From assembly GCA_032433765.1 (NCBI GenBank), contig JAVIAB010000156.1, positions 84,489,015 through 84,553,014 of the forward strand: DNA of 64,000 nt, written 5' to 3'. Both the position numbers and the translations under genes were made by a program. Position 1 is the first letter of the stretch. Each line of letters starts with the position of its first letter. Origin of the DNA: Megaustenia siamemsis (Eukaryota > Mollusca > Gastropoda > Stylommatophora > Ariophantidae). This document shows, piece by piece, positions 45,046 through 55,789 of this stretch. The notes beneath the pieces were generated by a model. The model ran no database searches. It was not told where the DNA came from and saw nothing but the letters and a program-made list of their open reading frames with translations.

Positions 45046-45288
45046 GCCAAGTAAAATGCCAAGTGGCGTATAGGGAATATGGTGTTAGTGACCATAATTT
45101 TACAGACGTTCAGCACATGATTTTTGGGGTAATGTGGTCGGTATTACGCCCGTGCCGCTTTACTTTCCCAGAAAAAAATCCGGTACCCATTTAAGGCTGG
45201 GTGAACCCGGATGTCGTCGGTTGCGATCGAACCTTAATTCTTGTTCTTTGCAGTCCAGTTCTCTAACCACTGAGCTATCGCTGCTCCC
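45046..45288 (-). mobile_element. SINE family 1, nearly full-length
   Basis: The minus strand starts GGGAGCAGCGATAGCTCAGT, has the B box GGTTCGATCGC (degenerate), CACCCAGCCTTAAATGGGTA, GTAATACCGACC and ATACGCCACTTGGC. It matches the copy at 38054-38306. The tail is short. Confidence 0.9.
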
Positions 45289-45311
45289 ATATTTTGTTAG
45301 TACGTACATCT

Positions 45312-45435
45312 TTCTCGTAATACCGATCACTTTACTCCAAAAAATAATGTGCCTGAAGGTCTGTACAACATTAGGTCACTAACACCATATTCCCTGTGCC
45401 CCACTTGGTGTGACTCAGCTCTTTACCTTTTTTTA
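45312..45435 (+). mobile_element. SINE family 1, 5'-truncated 3' part
   Basis: GTAATACCGATCACTTTACT, CTGAAGGTCTGTACAACATT and ACACCATATTCCCTGTG followed by CTCTTTACCTTTTTTTACC match the 3' half of the family. It lies back to back with the minus-strand copy at 45046-45288. Confidence 0.8.
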
Positions 45436-45444
45436 CCTACATCT

Positions 45445-45828
45445 TTCAATGAAATATCTAGCAGTTCACCACTGATGACTCACATCATATAGCAGTTCAC
45501 AACTGACGACTCACATCATATAGCAGTTCACAACTGACGACTCACATCATATAGCAGTTCACAACTGATGACTCACATCATATAGCAGTTCACAACTGAC
45601 GACTCACATCATATAGCAGTTCACAACTGACGACTCACATCATATAGCAGTTCACCACTGATGACTCACATCATATAGCAGTTCACCACTGATGACTCAC
45701 ATCATATAGCAGTTCACAACTGACGACTCACATCATATAGCAGTTCACAACTGATGACTCACATCATATAGCAGTTCACAACTGATGACTCACATCATAT
45801 AGCAGTTCACAACTGACGACTCACATCA
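45445..45828. repeat. 31-bp minisatellite, about 12 copies (left of the EGF-like fragment)
   Basis: The unit contains GATGACTCACATCATATAGC then AGTTCACAACT. The same unit recurs at 48690-49017 on the other side of the EGF/galactose-binding-like fragment. Confidence 0.95.
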
Positions 45829-46170
45829 TATCTCTCTCTCTGCGTTCAGGACTCAATCAGAGTAAAGATTCCAGACTCTCATATGAAGTCAGCTGTCACG
45901 CTAAGTGTGTTGATCGCCCCCACAGACAGAACATCACAATTAGAGTCTGTCAGATCCACTCTGACTGAACACCCGTTAATACGTTGCACTGTGTTCTGCG
46001 CCAGTGGCCCAGTGCATCCGATTTCAGCCAGCATTTTATTCGGGTTTGCTTTCCCTAACCTTTGGTTGTCTCCAATCTTCCTGCAAGGCAGCAGATGTCT
46101 TTTCTGTAGGGGGATTCTGCCCTTAGATGGTAGGCCCTCCCAGGTTTACGAGCACCATCTGCCCGAGTCA
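45829..46170. other. No gene seen
   Basis: Unique-looking, more GC-balanced sequence. An open frame at 45883-46218 has no recognised domain. Confidence 0.4.
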
Positions 46171-47160
46171 CTACAGGTGACTAACACAGACATGCACACA
46201 CAAAGATGTGAGATGTGACTAACACAGACATGCACACACAAAGATGTGAGATGTGACTAACACAGACATGCACACACAAAGATGTGAGATGTGACTAACA
46301 CAGACATACACACACAAAGATGTGAGATGTGACTAACACAGACATACACACACAAAGATGTGAGATGTGACTAACACAGACATACACACACAAAGATGTG
46401 AGATGTGACTAACACAGACATACACACACAAAGATGTGAGATGTGACTAATACAGACATGCACACACAAAGATATGAGATGTGACTAATACAGACATGCA
46501 CACACAAAGATGTGAGATGTGACTAACACAGACATGCACACACAAAGATATGAGATGTGACTAATACAGACATGCACATAGTGATACGAGGCATGACTAA
46601 CACTGACACACATCAAGATATATGACACATGACTAACATAAACATGCACATAAAGATATGAGATATAACTGACATTGACATGCACACACAAAGATATGAC
46701 ACATGCCTAACATAGACATGCACACAAAGATAAGAGATATGACTAACATAGATATGCACACACAAAGATATGAGATGGGACTAACATAGCCATGCACACA
46801 CAAGGATATGAGATGTGACAAACACAGACATGCACATACAAAGATATGAGATATGACTAACATAAACATGCAAACAAAGATATGGGATATCACTAACCCA
46901 GACATGCACACACAAAGATATGACTAACACTGGTACACACTAAGATATGAGATATGACTAAACACAGACACACATAAAGATATGAGACATGATTAACACG
47001 GACACACCGAGATATGAGATATGACTAACATGACACACACCAAGATATGAGCCATGGCCAGCACACACAAGCTAAGATATGAGCCATGGCTAGGACAGAA
47101 ACACAGCAAGATATGAGCCATGGCTTCACTAAAAAACACCAAAAAATGAACCATGTCTAG
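46171..47160. repeat. 38-bp minisatellite decaying rightward
   Basis: The unit contains GTGACTAACACAGACATGCA and CACACAAAGATGTGAGAT. Copies are nearly identical at 46171-46560, then progressively shorter and diverged to about 47160. This is a clear polarity from fresh to old copies. Confidence 0.9.
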
Positions 47161-47164
47161 CACA

Positions 47165-48600
47165 GAAACACATTAAAGTGTCCATATGCTTGGGCTTGTT
47201 GTAGTCGGCAGACTCTTCTGAACGTGGGAATCACAGGTTTCGTTAAACAGTTGTCCGGAGATTTGAGAGTGCAGTCTGACCCATAGAACGTTCTCTTGCA
47301 TGTACAGATTCCCGATCGACTGTTGACAGGTGTCGTTGAAACAGTTGTCCGACATTTGAGAGTACATATGATGTCACAGCCATCAGAACACATCTGTTCG
47401 CACTGTAGCCCAAAATTACCATCTGGACAAGTGTCATTACAGGTATAGCCAAGATGTTTACATTGTAGGCATTTTCCAGATTTTTCCTCAAATAAAGGAC
47501 AGACACTGAGACAAGACCCGGAACAGTCGTGTCCATAGATCCTATGTGAACAGTAGCCGTGACAAGTACCGATGATGACATTGCAGCCTTTACTACACCC
47601 ACTACACACTGCACAAAACGACAAGAATGCTCGTCCAGACAATAGGTGTCTGTAAATGTTTGCACCTCACATACCGTCAGTGCACTGTCGGACTGCGAAA
47701 TGGTTGGTGAGAACTCAATCTTAATGTGTGCCATTGACGTTTGTGTTTTGACTACAATAGTGTTCACAGATAAATTAGGGTAGGATATATCATTATACTG
47801 GAACACTACTCCGCTACTGTCAGAGAAAGCCTTTAGAGTGGCATTCTTTACCCGAATCATAGTGCTAGCTCGATGATAGATTCGAATGATGTGAGTCTTC
47901 TGGGGCGTTGCAAAGTTCAGATACCAGTAAACAGAATTGGTTCCACTTCTCCATTGTGTGTGTGTGTGTGTGCAGTCATTGTCATAGAGATTGGTCTTTG
48001 TTTTGCAAACTGCGGCCGCTGGTCCACATCCGTCTCCTGTATAACAAGCATTAAATGTTTTGTGCATTAAATCGGTCTGGTTTGTGATCTGTTTGAGAGC
48101 CACTTTCCGACCCCGCCAATGTAGTTGGAGCAGATATTTGCAACTATCGCCCTTTCAATCCGTAACTTGTTGATCAGACCAGCCCCAGGGCAGAAGGCAT
48201 CAATCTCGTGCGGACTAACTACAAACCTTGATACATTGTTACATGAGGCAGAACCATTCAGTTTTACCGTGAAACTGTCCGGATATTTTAAGTCATTCGC
48301 ATAAATCCTAAACCAGGAGCACGGCAAAGATTGATTGAGAGTTGTCTCAACTGATGTAGAATCTGTGTCCGGATTACATGAGGTGTCGTTGCCATCAAAT
48401 AGGAAAGTAGGTTCAGATTTTTGGGCATATTTGCAAATTAAATTCCAAGTGCCGACACTGGGGTCCGAGAATTTTGTGCTGACAACTGTCATTGTTTGGG
48501 CATGTCCCTGTAGTTTTGTCATTATAGCAGTGACATTGTAACGTACAATTTGCCCCAAACCAACCGTCGGCACAAGTAAGGTCATTAGCTTCCATTGTTG
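47165..48600 (-). CDS. EGF-like / galactose-binding-like (F5/8C-type) receptor fragment, broken by single-base indels
   Basis: It probably belongs to a secreted or cell-surface multi-EGF protein; the ligand is unknown. Reading 48600 downward, an acceptor (TTCTTAG at 48601-48607) leads into an EGF module (CADGWFGANCTLQCHC). A galactose-binding-like domain follows (FLFDGNDTSC, CSWFRIYANDL, FTVKLNGSASC, 48100-48420). A second one comes next (ACYTGDGCGPAAAVCK, YWYLNFATPQKTHIIRIYHR, 47700-48070), then EGF repeats (GCSKGCNVI, GYTCNDTCPDGNFGLQCEQM, CTCKRTFYGSDCTL). Six frame changes occur near 48418-48422, 48111-48114, 47615-47618, 47350, 47307 and 47245. Each is explained by one base, mostly in a homopolymer, and no in-frame stop was seen apart from these. 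It is therefore either a young pseudogene or real exons with sequencing errors. The 3' end is not found. Confidence 0.7.
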
Positions 48601-48689
48601 CTAAGAATTAGATAAACCGTTGGAGACAAGGAAAGTCAACATTGTTTACATGGCTTGGACGCAAGAAGCGTCCATTTTGGTGCGTCCCA

Positions 48690-49017
48690 TGACGTCCACT
48701 CACATCATATAACAGTTCACCACTGATGACTCACATTATATAGCAGTTCACAACTGATGACTCACATCATATAACAGTACACGACTGACGACTCACATCA
48801 TATAACAGTTCACGACTGACGACTCACATCATATAGCAGTTCACGACTGACGACTCACATCATATAACAGTTCACGACTGACGACTCACATCATATAACA
48901 GTTCACGACTGACGACTCACATCATATAGCAGTTCACGACTGACGACTCACATCATATAGCAGTTCACGACTGATGACTCACATCATATAGCAGTTCACG
49001 ACTGACGACTCACATCA
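48690..49017. repeat. 31-bp minisatellite, about 10 copies (right of the EGF-like fragment)
   Basis: Same unit as 45445-45828, mostly with CACGACTGACGACTC in place of CACAACTGATGACTC and with ATATAACAG variants. The two arrays have separately homogenised variants. Confidence 0.95.
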
Positions 49018-49027
49018 TAAAAATTGT

Positions 49028-49345
49028 TACGGTAGAAATACGAGACTTGAATCGGCGTCTTAACACGCAAGATTTTTTACATTTGTTCGGTCTCCTATCC
49101 AGAGGTGTTCGGAGACTCCTGTCTAGTGTCGCTTCAAGCATCGCAACTCACGAGCGAGGTGTTATTCCTCACCTTCCCAGAGAGTTACCCTGGTATCCAT
49201 TTCTACCAGGGGCTAGGTTGACAGCGGGGGTATTTTTTCCAACCACGAGTACAGTTCACACTGCATCCAGCGAGAATCGAACACAGGTTGTCCGAACATC
49301 GGTATCTCTCGAGGTGGTTTACTCGACTAGGATACAGATACCACT
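49028..49345 (-). mobile_element. SINE family 2, minus strand
   Basis: Matches the copy at 24071-24405 along its whole length: GTGTTCGATTCTCGC (B box) near 49270, a T-run at 49226, and GACTTGAATCGGCGTCTTAA near the left end. It is more diverged than the other copy. It ends the 31-bp array, and no clear target duplication was found. Confidence 0.85.
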
Positions 49346-49384
49346 AATAATAACGATAACCACAGCAGCAAATGATGCCACTCT

Positions 49385-51065
49385 CATAGACATCTCTCTA
49401 TGTGCAGATATCATTCGCTAGTCGGTCATAGTTGTCTCTCTATGTGCAGATATCACTCGCTAGTCGGTCATAGTTGTCTCTCTATGTGCAGATATCATCG
49501 CTAGTCGGTCATAGTTGTCTCTCTATGTGCAGATATCACTCGCTAGTCGGTCATAGACGTCTCTCTATGTGCAGATATCACTCGCTAGTCGGTCATAGAC
49601 ATCTCTCTATGTGCAGATATCACTCGCTAGTCGGTCATAGACGTCTCTCTATGTGCAGATATCACTCGCTAGTCGTTCATAGACATCTCTCTCTATGTGC
49701 AGATATCACTCGCTAGTCGGTCATAGACATCTCTCTCTATGTGCAGATATCACTCGCTAGTCGGTCATAGACATCTCTCTCTATGTGCAGATATCACTCG
49801 CTAGTCGTCATAGACATCTCTCTATGTGCAGATATCACTCGCTAGTCGGTCATAGACGTCTCTCTATGTGCAGATATCACTCGCTAGTCGTTCATAGACA
49901 TCTCTCTCTATGTGCAGATATCACTCGCTAGTCGGTCATAGACATCTCTCTATGTGCAGATATCACTCGCTAGTCGGTCATAGACATCTCTCTATGTGCA
50001 GATATCACTCGCTAGTCGGTCATAGACATCTCTCTATGTGCAGATATCACTCGCTAGTCGGTCATAGACATCTCTCTATGTGCAGATATCACTCGCTAGT
50101 CGTTCAAAGATCTCTCTATGTGCAGATATCACTCGCTAGTCGGTCATAGACGTCTCTCTGTGTGCAGATATCACTCGCTAGTCGTCATAGTTGTCTCTCT
50201 ATGTGCAGATATCACTCGCTAGTCGGTCATAGACGTCTCTCTATGTGCAGATATCACTCGCTAGTCGGTCATAGTTGTCTCTCTATGTGCAGATATCACT
50301 CGCTAGTCGGTCATAGTTGTCTCTCTATGTGCAGATATCACTCGCTAGTCGGTCATAGTTGTCTCTCTATGTGCAGATATCACTCGCTAGTCGGTCATAG
50401 TTGTCTCTCTATGTGCAGATATCACTCGCTAGTCGTTCATAGTTGTCTCTCTATGTGCAGATATCACTCGCTAGTCGTTCATAGATGTCTCTCTATGTGC
50501 AGATATCACTCGCTAGTCGGTCATAGTTGTCTCTCTCTATGTGCAGATATCACTCGCTAGTCGTTCAAAGATCTCTCTATGTGCAGATATCACTCGCTAG
50601 TCGGTCATAGTTGTCTCTCTCTATGTGCAGATATCACTCGCTAGTCGGTCATAGTTGTCTCTCTATGTGCAGATATCACTCGCTAGTCGTTCATAGTTGT
50701 CTCTCTATGTGCAGATATCACTCGCTAGTCGGTCATAGTTGTCTCTCTATGTGCAGATATCACTCGCTAGTCGTTCATAGTTGTCTCTCTATGTGCAGAT
50801 ATCACTCGCTAGTCGTTCATAGTTGTCTCTCTATGTGCAGATATCACTCGCTAGTCGTTCATAGTTGTCTCTCTATGTGCAGATATCACTCGCTAGTCGT
50901 TCATAGTTGTCTCTCTATGTGCAGATATCACTCGCTAGTCGGTCATAGACGTCTCTCTCTATGTGCAGATATCACTCGCTAGTCGGTCATAGACATCTCT
51001 CTCTATGTGCAGATATCACTCGCTAGTCGGTCATAGACGTCTCTCTATGTGCAGATATCACTCTA
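49385..51065. repeat. 42-bp minisatellite, about 40 copies
   Basis: The unit contains CTCTCTATGTGCAGATATCA and CTCGCTAGTCGGTCATAG with a GACAT, GACGT or TTGT ending. TTGT-type units cluster at 50190-50930 and GACRT-type on both sides. Period 42 gives 14-residue repeat frames that are not considered genes. Confidence 0.95.
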
Positions 51066-51330
51066 TGGTCTAGTCTTTTACGTAATCACGAGATTCGAAG
51101 TGCGATAAAAGCCCTCGGCTGGGCCCTGAGGAGTGACGAAGCGTACAAAATAGATAATAGAAAATGTCAGGTTGTGAGCTCTGAGCACGATCTTCAGATA
51201 GTTCTACTCACTTCTGACATCGTTAACTTACGACCACACGACTTCGATCGTGGAAGGGGCGGTCAACATAGAGCACACAAACAATAACATCTATCATTGA
51301 TATTAACCAAATATGGGTATTAAAACAATA
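51066..51330. other. No gene seen
   Basis: Unique-looking sequence between an array and a LINE fragment. Confidence 0.45.
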
Positions 51331-51745
51331 TACAAACACCATGATACGACTTATTAATACAAATGTAAAAACGATCCTGTTGTATGGGTCAGTAACATGG
51401 ATGTTGAATAATACATCTGTCAACGAGTATCTGCGATAATTCTGATGGCATGACATGAACAGACATGAACATGTCTGGGAAAGAAAATAAAACATGAGAC
51501 AATCAAGTAACTGATATATACCTATAATAGAGATGGAATGAGCATACATTACGAAATATGGTGCCAGCATAGCCAGATGTGCGTTGTTATGGAACTCACA
51601 ATGAAATAGAAGAAAAAGTCCAGGAATAGACGGAGAAGAGAACTCATGAAAGATCTCAAGAATACTGGCCTAAACTGGGAGGCCACAAAGAGAGAGATGT
51701 CCAAGATTAGGAATGGAGAGACTTTGATCTATGCTCCAACACAGA
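51331..51745 (+). mobile_element. LINE C-terminal fragment, heavily decayed
   Basis: NTNVKTILLYGSVTWMLNN-like sequence (with frame changes) near 51350-51420 and MKDLKNTGLNWEATKREM near 51645-51700, ending LIYAPTQS, correspond to C-terminal regions of non-LTR elements. Multiple stops are present. Confidence 0.6.
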
Positions 51746-51998
51746 GTTTTGATCATGATTTGGTTTGAGCAAAGCCAATAGAATCGCTCCGGCACGGATC
51801 ACGTGACAGAAATGGGTCACAGAGAGGAGAGGGACACACATTTATATGCATGTTCCCTATAAAGGTGTACCTGACGAGGAAGAGCGAGGGAAACATTAAT
51901 CTTGAGTTAAGTAAAGTCTGAAAAACTTGAGTCTGTTGAGAGGAATGGACAGTTGGAGGGCTATACAAGAACTGAGATTGTTTCAGAGCTGACATATT
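51746..51998. other. No gene seen
   Basis: Unique-looking sequence with no recognised domain. Confidence 0.4.
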
Positions 51999-52785
51999 GC
52001 TACTTCTCTGTAGCGTTCCCCTTTGATACTTCTCTGTAGTGTCCCCTTTGTTAATTCTCTGTAGCGTTCCCCTTTGATACTTCTCTGTAGTGTCCCCTTT
52101 GTTAATTCTCTGTAGCGTTCCCCTTTGATACTTCTCTGTAGCGTTCCCCTTTGATACTTCTCTGTAGCGTCCCCCTTTGATACTTCTCTGTACTGTCCCC
52201 TTTGTTAATTCTCTGTAGTGTCCCCTTTGATACTTCTCTGTAGCGTTCCCCTTTGATACTTCTCTGTACTGTCCCCTTTGTTAATTCTCTGTAGCGTTCC
52301 CCTTTGATACTTCTCTGTAGTGTCCCCTTTGTTAATTCTCTGTAGCGTTCCCCTTTGATACTTCTCTGTACTGTCCCCTTTGTTAATTCTCTGTAGTGTC
52401 CCCTTTGATACTTCTCTGTAGCGTCCCCCTTTGATACTTCTCTGTAGTGTCCCCTTTGTTAATTCTCTGTAGCGTTCCCCTTTGATACTTCTCTGTAGTG
52501 TCCCCTTTGTTAATTCTCTGTAGCGTTCCCCTTTGATACTTCTCTGTACTGTCCCCTTTGTTAATTCTCTGTAGTGTCCCCTTTGATACTTCTCTGTAGC
52601 GTCCCCCTTTGATACTTCTCTGTAGTGTCCCCTTTGTTAATTCTCTGTAGTGTCCCCTTTGATACTTCTCTGTAGCGTCCCCCTTTGATACTTCTCTGTA
52701 CTGTCCCCTTTGATACTTCTCTGTAGTGTCCCCTTTGATACTTCTCTGTAGTGTCCCCTTTGATACTTCTCTGTAGTGTCCCCCT
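51999..52785. repeat. 25/26-bp minisatellite, about 31 copies
   Basis: Two unit types occur: TGATACTTCTCTGTAGCGTT plus CCCCTT, and TGTTAATTCTCTGTAGTGTC plus CCCTT. They recur in repeated multi-unit orders, indicating block duplications. Confidence 0.95.
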
Positions 52786-52939
52786 ACTGGTAGTTGTCCA
52801 TTGGGATCTTACTTAACAGTTGTGCATAGGATTCGTTTACGGATCTGTAATGCGACACAAAATGAGTGCATGGACATTTACAGCACACTCGGCAGGCAGA
52901 ATAGTCTACGAAGACAGTGGTGCATACTCTATGACCACG

Positions 52940-53625
52940 AATAGCATGACGATAGAGGTGGTGGCAGTGACCAGAGCACTCATCTGGTTAGAGTAGCAAG
53001 ACGATGGAGGTGGTGGCAGTGACCAGGGCACTCATCTGGTAAGAGTAACAAGACGATGGAGGTGGTGGCAGTGACCAGGACACTCATCTGGTTAGAGTCA
53101 CAAGACGATGGAGGTGGTGGCAGTGACCAGAGCACTCATCTGGTTAGAGTCACAAGACAATGGAGGTGGTGGCAGTGACCAGGGCACTCATCTGGTTAGA
53201 GTCACAAGACGATGGAGGTGGTGGCAGTGACCAGATCACTCATCTGGTTAGAGTCACAAGACAATGGAGGTGGTGGCAGTGACCAGAACACTCATCTGGT
53301 TAGAGTTACAAGACGATGGAGGTGGTGGCAGTGACCAGGGCACTCATCTGGTTAGAGTCACAAGACGATGGAGGTGGTGGCAGTGACCAGAGCACTCATC
53401 TGGTTAGAGTAACAAGACGATGGAGGTGGTGGCAGTGACCAGGGCACTCATCTGGTTAGAGTCACAAGACGATGGAAGTGGTGGCAGTGACCAGAGCACT
53501 CATCTGGTTAGAGTCACAAGACGATGGAGGTGGTGGCAGTGACCAGAGCACTCATCTGGTTAGAGTCACAAGACGATGGAGGTGGTGGCAGTGACCAGAG
53601 CACTCATCTGGTTAGAGTCACAAGA
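52940..53625. repeat. 52-bp minisatellite, about 13 copies
   Basis: The unit contains ATGGAGGTGGTGGCAGTGAC and CACTCATCTGGTTAGAGT. The CCAGAGCACTCATCTGGTTA segment resembles the D-to-anticodon part of tRNA-derived SINE heads, so the array may also be SINE-born. That origin is inference. Confidence 0.93.
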
Positions 53626-53921
53626 CTACACCCACGCCTATATACTGATTCCATGAGCATGATAAGAAAGGTGGAGGCGGGCTCTGTACGCATGCGCAAT
53701 GGGTAGAATCATTGCAGCAATCAAAAATACGTAAAGTCACCTTTGTCTACATGCGCGAGTACAGGGAAATGAAGGAGCGGACAGGTTCGCAAGCTGCTCT
53801 GTCGTTGAGGGATGGCAACCAATGGATCGGGCGGACATCACCAATGCCCCCACCCGAGATGTGGGAAGGGCACTGGACTTCGACAACAATGAGTCCACCT
53901 CACTCCTTCGGATGAAAGAGA
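53626..53921. other. No gene seen
   Basis: Relatively GC-rich unique sequence. Open frames on either strand have no recognised domain. Confidence 0.4.
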
Positions 53922-54030
53922 TGGGAGTTAAGATGGGAGTTAAGATGGGAGTTAAGATGGGAGTTAAGATGGGAGTTAAGATGGGAGTTAAGATGGGAGT
54001 TAAGATGGGAGTTAAGATGGGAGTTAAGAT
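53922..54030. repeat. 12-bp repeat, 9 copies
   Basis: GATGGGAGTTAA is repeated perfectly about nine times. Confidence 0.97.
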
Positions 54031-54535
54031 GGACACAGCCAGAAACGAGGAACTTAGTGGGCGTGTAAGAAGACCTATCTATAGTTGAGTTCACTCAATC
54101 TTACCTGGATCATTTCACAGACGAACAGATTACCGAGTTCACTCTTAAACTGTGATCAACATTTATTTGGAAAAGGTAGACAATCGGATCTCGTGTTCTG
54201 CCAAGAAGATGGTCAACCAATCTAACACCATCTATCTCTACGTCATCAATTCCTTCTGTCCTTGGTAAGCCTCTATCCGATTATCTCAAATATCCCCACT
54301 TGTTAATGACGTCATCGCTGACATTTGTTCCCAGAGATATTAAGTATCGTCACAGGTGGCTACGTCACTCCCCGTTGTTATGTTATTATCGTATTACCAA
54401 TATCAAGCAAAAGTTGAACAGCGATAGTTTCGTATTTGTGAAATTAGTTTTCTCTAATTATCATTTTTTGTTTGTTTTCTGATGACATTAGAAAGTCGAT
54501 CAAGTCAGCTTGTGATTTATTTTCTTAGTTTTAGT
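54031..54535. other. No gene seen
   Basis: Unique-looking AT-rich sequence. Confidence 0.45.
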
Positions 54536-54830
54536 CAGAACTAATTTCATTATCATCATCATGTACCATAAAGATTGGCGTTGGCGATCATGTCCTTCCC
54601 CAAATCTTCTATCCACGGTACATTGTATCAACCATCTCTCTTTGTCGACCGCGATCTCTCTTTCCCTCAAATTTACCAGTTGCAAACCAAGTATTCCAAC
54701 GTTCCTCTTCTCATGATCTGCCAAAAAAATTTCGATTGTTTCTTTCTGGTGTTTTTTATGAGCTCTCTTTTTGTGTTGGTCTCTTTGAGAATGTCTTTTT
54801 GGTCATTTTAGCCTGTCCAGGGAACTCTCA
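54536..54830 (-). mobile_element. LINE type B 3' fragment
   Basis: The minus strand contains IMRRGT and ATGKFEGKRDRGRQREMV in one frame and ends in TGATGATGATAATG, the same C-terminal motif and tail type as the fragments at 30005-30227 and 60095-60320. The frame is broken. Confidence 0.7.
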
Positions 54831-55039
54831 ACATTGCCCTGAGAAATCTCTGAGGTCGCTAGTCGTCTTTTTAAATCTTGTAGGGAAGGGTGGGGGACGG
54901 AGTGAGCATGTAAACAATCTTGTTTTTGGTGGGACTGAATGACCCGATTAGTGAAGTAAATAGGTCAAATGGAATTTTGAGGTGAGAAAAATACTTTCCT
55001 TGAATTTAAAGAGTCGACATTTGTGACCTTGAACTATAC
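54831..55039. other. No gene seen
   Basis: Short unique stretch leading into the 55-bp array. Confidence 0.4.
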
Positions 55040-55615
55040 CCTCAAATCAAAATTAACGGCTGGAGGGATGAGAATTGTGTGACCTTGAACTGTATCTAAA
55101 TAAAGGTTAAAAGGCTGGAGGGATGAGAATTGTGTGACCTTGAACTGTATCTAAATAAAAGGTTAAAAGGCTGGAGGGATGAGAATTGTGTGACCTTGAA
55201 CTGTATCTAAATAAAAGGTTAAAAGGCTGGAGGGATGAGAATTGTGTGACCTTGAACTGTATCTAAATAAAGGTTAAAAGGCTGGAGGGATGAGACTTGT
55301 GTGACCTTGAACTGTACCTGAACACAAGGTTAAAGAGCTGGAGGGATGAGAGCTGTGTGACCTTGAACTGTACCTAAACACAAGGTTAAAGAGCTGGAGG
55401 GATGAGAGCTGTGTGACCTTGAACTGTACCTAAACACAAGGTTAAAGAGCTGGAGGGATGAGACTTGTGTGACCTTGAACTGTACCTAAACACAAGGTTA
55501 AAGAGCTGGAGGGATGAGAGCTGTGTGACCTTGAACTGTACCTAAACACAAGGTTAACGAGCTGGAGGGATGAAGCTTGTGTGACCTTGAACTGCACCTA
55601 AACACAAGGTTAAAC
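55040..55615. repeat. 55-bp minisatellite, about 10.5 copies
   Basis: The unit contains GCTGGAGGGATGAGAATTGT and GTGACCTTGAACTGTA. Left copies carry ATCTAAATAAAGG, right copies CCTAAACACAAGG, with a sharp switch at about 55310. Confidence 0.93.
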
Positions 55616-55789
55616 AACTACTACCTGCAGAACTGAGGTGTCTCCACTCACATTCAGTTACACCAACTAGAAGTTTGCACACAATCTGACTTCAGCGATT
55701 TCTGATCTACCTAAGGATTCATCTGAAGTGCAGTGAACTCACTTTCCTAATCAATATTCAAAATTCATACCTTTCACATTTCTCCTTCA

